Assembly: GCF_036577625.1 (NCBI RefSeq) | Contig: NZ_JARBDC010000042.1 | Span: 1-64,000 of the forward strand | DNA: 64,000 nt | Reading direction: 5' to 3' | Source: Paenibacillus_AB sp036577625 | GTDB lineage: Bacteria > Bacillota > Bacilli > Paenibacillales > NBRC-103111 | Shown: positions 61,363-64,000 of the stretch, piece by piece | Layout of the letters: each line of letters opens with the position of its first letter | Numbering within the stretch: position 1 is the first letter of the stretch | Notes under the pieces: model-generated | The model's database searches: none | The model's input: the letters and a program-made list of their open reading frames with translations, nothing else | What the model was told of the DNA's origin: nothing | Translations under genes and position numbers: made by a program

Positions 61363-62346
61363 CTAATACGTGCTTATTTTCAGCTTTTTCTCGACGCGCC
61401 CTTCGCTCAGCCAGCCTACGTAGGAGTCGATCGGCTCGTATTGCTTATCCATCAGCACGACGGCGACGAACGGGTACTGCTTGCGGTGCCGGTACCGCAC
61501 GTCGGTCCAGCGGACTTCGTATCCCCACGAATGCTCTCTCATTTCCGCGCACGCGGTGGACGTAAAATAAAGGAACGACTGCACGTCCGGATGGTTTTTC
61601 GACGCGTCGATCGCATCATGGCTGTGGCAGTGCGCCTTGTCGACCCACCTGAGCTTGCCGCCGCGGAATTCGCCGAGCACGTAATCGCCCGGTCCGGTCT
61701 GTTTGACCACGTTCCACGTATACAGATGAATCGTCGGAATCCATATATAACGGTGGCTCGGATCGTACTGCGGGTCCTGCAGCTTGATCCGACGCCCGAT
61801 CGCGAAGTGCGCAAGCGTGCGCCACACATAGTACAAGGCGATCAGGACGTATAGCGCCGGAAATATTTGCTGCGGCGTAGCCAAATGAACGGACCAGATG
61901 AAAATGGCGATCAAGTGGCTGCAAAAGATGATCGGATCGAAAATATGAATAATGTTCCACGATATCCATTTTTCCGTAATGGGGCGAAACGCCTGGGTTC
62001 CGTACGTATTGAACAGATCGCTGAACACGTGGAACGCGACGGCGATAAATACCCACAGCGCCAAATGCGGAACGGAGATGCCCTGAAACAAGACGGCGAG
62101 CACGAGCGTAATCAGCGCGGTCCATATGGCCACGGCCGGCAAACTGTGCGACTTCCCGCGGTGGTTGCGGATGTAGGATGCGTTGCTGCGAAACCGTAAA
62201 AGCCCGTCCGTGTCGGGTGCCTGCGAGCCGAGCACGGTGCCGATCAAGACGGCGGTAGCCAAAGCGGGATCCGCGGCAACGGCGGGGTCGACGTATGCGA
62301 GTCCTGCCAAACCGAGTCCGACTACCAGATGCGTGCCTGTATCCAA
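61363..62346 (-). CDS. yfhP: YfhP-like membrane-bound metal-dependent hydrolase
   Basis: A 327-residue protein from TTG 62346, chosen because GAGGAGG lies eight bases upstream; this gives exactly the length of Bacillus YfhP. LDTGTHLVVGLGLAGLAYVDP, GSQAPDTDGLLRFR, HRGKSHSLPAVAIW and AFHVFSDLFNTYGTQAF carry the His/Asp residues of the YdjM/LexA-binding hydrolase family, embedded in about five membrane helices. The soluble C-terminus (YLLGEFR-like and HCHSHDAI segments) is family typical. Substrate unknown. Confidence 0.9.
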   Translation of the reverse strand: MDTGTHLVVGLGLAGLAYVDPAVAADPALATAVLIGTVLGSQAPDTDGLLRFRSNASYIRNHRGKSHSLPAVAIWTALITLVLAVLFQGISVPHLALWVFIAVAFHVFSDLFNTYGTQAFRPITEKWISWNIIHIFDPIIFCSHLIAIFIWSVHLATPQQIFPALYVLIALYYVWRTLAHFAIGRRIKLQDPQYDPSHRYIWIPTIHLYTWNVVKQTGPGDYVLGEFRGGKLRWVDKAHCHSHDAIDASKNHPDVQSFLYFTSTACAEMREHSWGYEVRWTDVRYRHRKQYPFVAVVLMDKQYEPIDSYVGWLSEGRVEKKLKISTY

Positions 62347-62509
62347 AACTGTCTCCTCCTCATCGGTCTTCATTGTTATCATAACACGATCTCCGGTAAA
62401 ATAAAAAAACGACGTCGAAAACAATTCGATTTTTTTTCGCCGTCCGGAGCGAACGAACCGCGCCCGAAGCGCGTGTTCCGGCGCAATAAACGATCGGAGT
62501 GACGGTAGA

Positions 62510-62797
62510 GTGGGAATCGTTTTTGTCGAATATAAAGTGTTCCCGGAAAAGCGGGAAGCATACTTAAGCTGGGTTCGCGAATGGGCCGGCGCGTATCCCG
62601 AGCTCCAGCATTACGAAGGGACGGATCAGCCGAATTTGTTCGTCGAGCTGTGGCCGAACGTCGATGCGGACCGGTACGTGGAATTCAAGCGCTCCCGCGT
62701 CGAACGCCCGGAGCGGCCGTGGACGGCGCTCGAGGATTTCGTTCCGGGCGGCCTGCCGCGCGTCCACGTTTGGCATTTTCGCCGAACGAACGGCTAG
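62510..62797 (+). CDS. Small antibiotic-monooxygenase-like (dimeric alpha/beta barrel) protein
   Basis: A 95-residue protein from GTG 62510 (GGAGTGACGG upstream). FVEYKVFPEKREAYLSWVREW, YEGTDQPNLFVELWPNVDADRYVEFKRSR and PRVHVWHFRR show the strand-helix-strand order of ABM/NIPSNAP-like ferredoxin folds. No catalytic residue is certain. It may be a small stress or haem-related protein; family assignment is tentative. It is divergent from yfhP. Confidence 0.7.
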   Translation: MGIVFVEYKVFPEKREAYLSWVREWAGAYPELQHYEGTDQPNLFVELWPNVDADRYVEFKRSRVERPERPWTALEDFVPGGLPRVHVWHFRRTNG

Positions 62798-63030
62798 CCC
62801 TTCATTCGTTTGCACGAACGGTTCGGTCATCGGCATTGTATGGCCTTCCGACGGCGGTCGGTCACGGCGATTTGCGCCTCTTTCGCCAAAATCGACAATC
62901 GTGGAAATGATCGGATAGTCCATTGTTTCGAGCATGTAAATCCATGGCTTCTCCCAAGCCGGTTCTGTAAGCTTACAAATAGAATCGGCCTTCGCGACTG
63001 TAATTGGCTTGCGACTTGGGGGGAGAGCGG

Positions 63031-64000
63031 TTGGAGAGAAAGCATATCGTTTGGAAGCACGTCAAGGATCACCGTTTTTCGTATGTGTTCGGCTTTGCAT
63101 TATTGTCCATATCGAGCATGATGCAATTGGTCATTCCGACGCTGCTCGGCACGTTTACGGACCGATTGGAGATGTCGCTGCTGACCTATGCGGAAGCGCT
63201 TCGAATCGCCCTGTGGATGCTGCTGGCCGGACTCGGCATCGCCTTTTTCCGTTCGGTGTCGCGCATCTTTTTGTTTCGGCTGTCCCGGCTGCTCGACCGG
63301 CAAATTCGCGACGACCTGTTCCGGCATTGGGAGACGCTGTCGACCCACTATTTCAAAAATCGCCGTGTCGGCGATTTGATGTCGCACGCGATCAGCGATG
63401 TGAGCGTCATCCGCGAAGTGACGCAAGGGGGCATTTTCAATACGCTGGAGGCGATCGTGATCATCACGATGACGATCGTTTCGATGGGAGTGGCGGTCGA
63501 TCCGATCCTCACGCTGCTGACGCTGCTGCCGCTGCCGCTGCTGGCGGTGCTCTCGTACCGGTTTCGGCGGCGCATCCAGCGCGAATCGGTCGACGTGCAG
63601 GAGGCGATCGGCAGCTTGACGAGCCGGGTGCAGGAGTTCGTCGCCGGCATTCGCGTCGTCATGTCGTTCCGGCAGGAGGGCGAGCAAACGCGGCTGTTTC
63701 GCGAAGACAACGGGCATGCGGTCGCGATGAACCGCAGGCTGGTCAAATCGAACTCGCTGTTCGGCGCGCTCAGCTCGGCGGTCGTCGGCTTCAGCTTTCT
63801 CGTGTCGGTCGTGCTCGGCGGCATTATGGTGCTGCACGACCGGATTACACTCGGCGAGTTCGTCGCGTTCAACTCGTTTTTGTCGCTGCTCATGGGCCCG
63901 ATCGAGAATCTGGGCAGAGTCGTCAATACGATGCAGCGCGGCAAAGCGTCGGAGCAGCGCCTGCTCGCGATCTTGAACACGCGGCCGGACGTGGCCGACG
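63031..64000 (+). CDS. ABC exporter, transmembrane half (partial at window end)
   Basis: Starts at TTG 63031 with GGGGGGAGAG upstream and runs open to the window edge, about 323 residues. It shows the type IV ABC exporter membrane domain: FGFALLSISSMMQLVIPTLLGTFTD, IREVTQGGIFNTLEAIVIITMTIVSM, LLPLPLLAVLSYRFRRRIQRESVDVQEAIGSLTSRVQEFVAGIRVVMSFRQE and a QRLLAILNTRPDV end just before the nucleotide-binding domain, which lies outside. It resembles YheI-like heterodimeric multidrug exporters, but the partner would also be outside. Confidence 0.9.
   Translation, partial: MERKHIVWKHVKDHRFSYVFGFALLSISSMMQLVIPTLLGTFTDRLEMSLLTYAEALRIALWMLLAGLGIAFFRSVSRIFLFRLSRLLDRQIRDDLFRHWETLSTHYFKNRRVGDLMSHAISDVSVIREVTQGGIFNTLEAIVIITMTIVSMGVAVDPILTLLTLLPLPLLAVLSYRFRRRIQRESVDVQEAIGSLTSRVQEFVAGIRVVMSFRQEGEQTRLFREDNGHAVAMNRRLVKSNSLFGALSSAVVGFSFLVSVVLGGIMVLHDRITLGEFVAFNSFLSLLMGPIENLGRVVNTMQRGKASEQRLLAILNTRPDVAD

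Overview
The window looks like a chromosomal segment from a high-GC, endospore-forming member of the Paenibacillaceae (Paenibacillus/Cohnella type). The evidence is two alpha/beta-type small acid-soluble spore proteins with SigG-like promoters, homologues of the Bacillus sporulation proteins YunB, LytH and YlbJ, a tryptophan T-box ahead of trpS, Gram-positive lipoprotein solute receptors, and many AGGAGG ribosome sites with GTG or TTG starts. Genus-level assignment is inference. I see no rRNA, tRNA, phage, insertion sequence or CRISPR array.

Layout. 1-1440: an NAD(P)H-hydrate epimerase (cut by the window edge) and a decayed acetyltransferase-like gene. 1457-8421: one ectoine operon, with an amino-acid-type ABC importer (ehuBCDA), ectA, ectB, a single gene that fuses ectoine synthase (EctC) to ectoine hydroxylase (EctD), and an unknown gene overlapping the fusion. 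8.5-20 kb: repeat-rich intergenic DNA, an HxlR/YceI pair with palindromic operators, an AraC/FAD-oxidoreductase pair, a methyltransferase, DUF445, yunB and lytH. 19.2-22.9 kb: nickel-pincer cofactor genes larE-larB-larC1, with larC2 on the opposite strand. 23-31 kb: lipA, yutD, an HlyD-like lipoprotein, a chemoreceptor and an orphan solute receptor. 31-38.5 kb: a secreted protein next to a two-component system, NAD kinase, ylbJ, a 31-residue membrane peptide, truncated haemoglobin and DUF2225. 38.6-44.7 kb: diguanylate cyclase, yycC, M3 peptidase, chemoreceptor and small genes. 44.7-52.6 kb: a catabolic island under a GntR-type regulator whose sensor is a solute-binding-protein domain, driving dehydrogenase, enolase-superfamily, dehydrogenase and SGNH hydrolase genes, followed by a ceramidase-like enzyme. 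52.7-64 kb: spore protein genes, sugar kinase and epimerase, a two-gene permease pair, moaB, rpmG, T-box-trpS, ylaF, yfhP and the start of an ABC exporter.

The most distinctive observations are: (i) the in-frame EctC-EctD fusion, with both sets of metal ligands present; (ii) a 41-nt tandem hairpin repeat found directly ahead of two unrelated genes, ectB and nadK, in both cases ending in the same CTGAGGAGG ribosome site and showing compensatory stem changes; (iii) larC split into two genes on opposite strands, with a very long His/Asp tail on LarC1; (iv) three further families of dispersed intergenic repeats (three, three and two copies); (v) the GntR-SBP regulator and its uncharacterised operon. 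All family assignments were made by reading the translated sequence. No database search was run.
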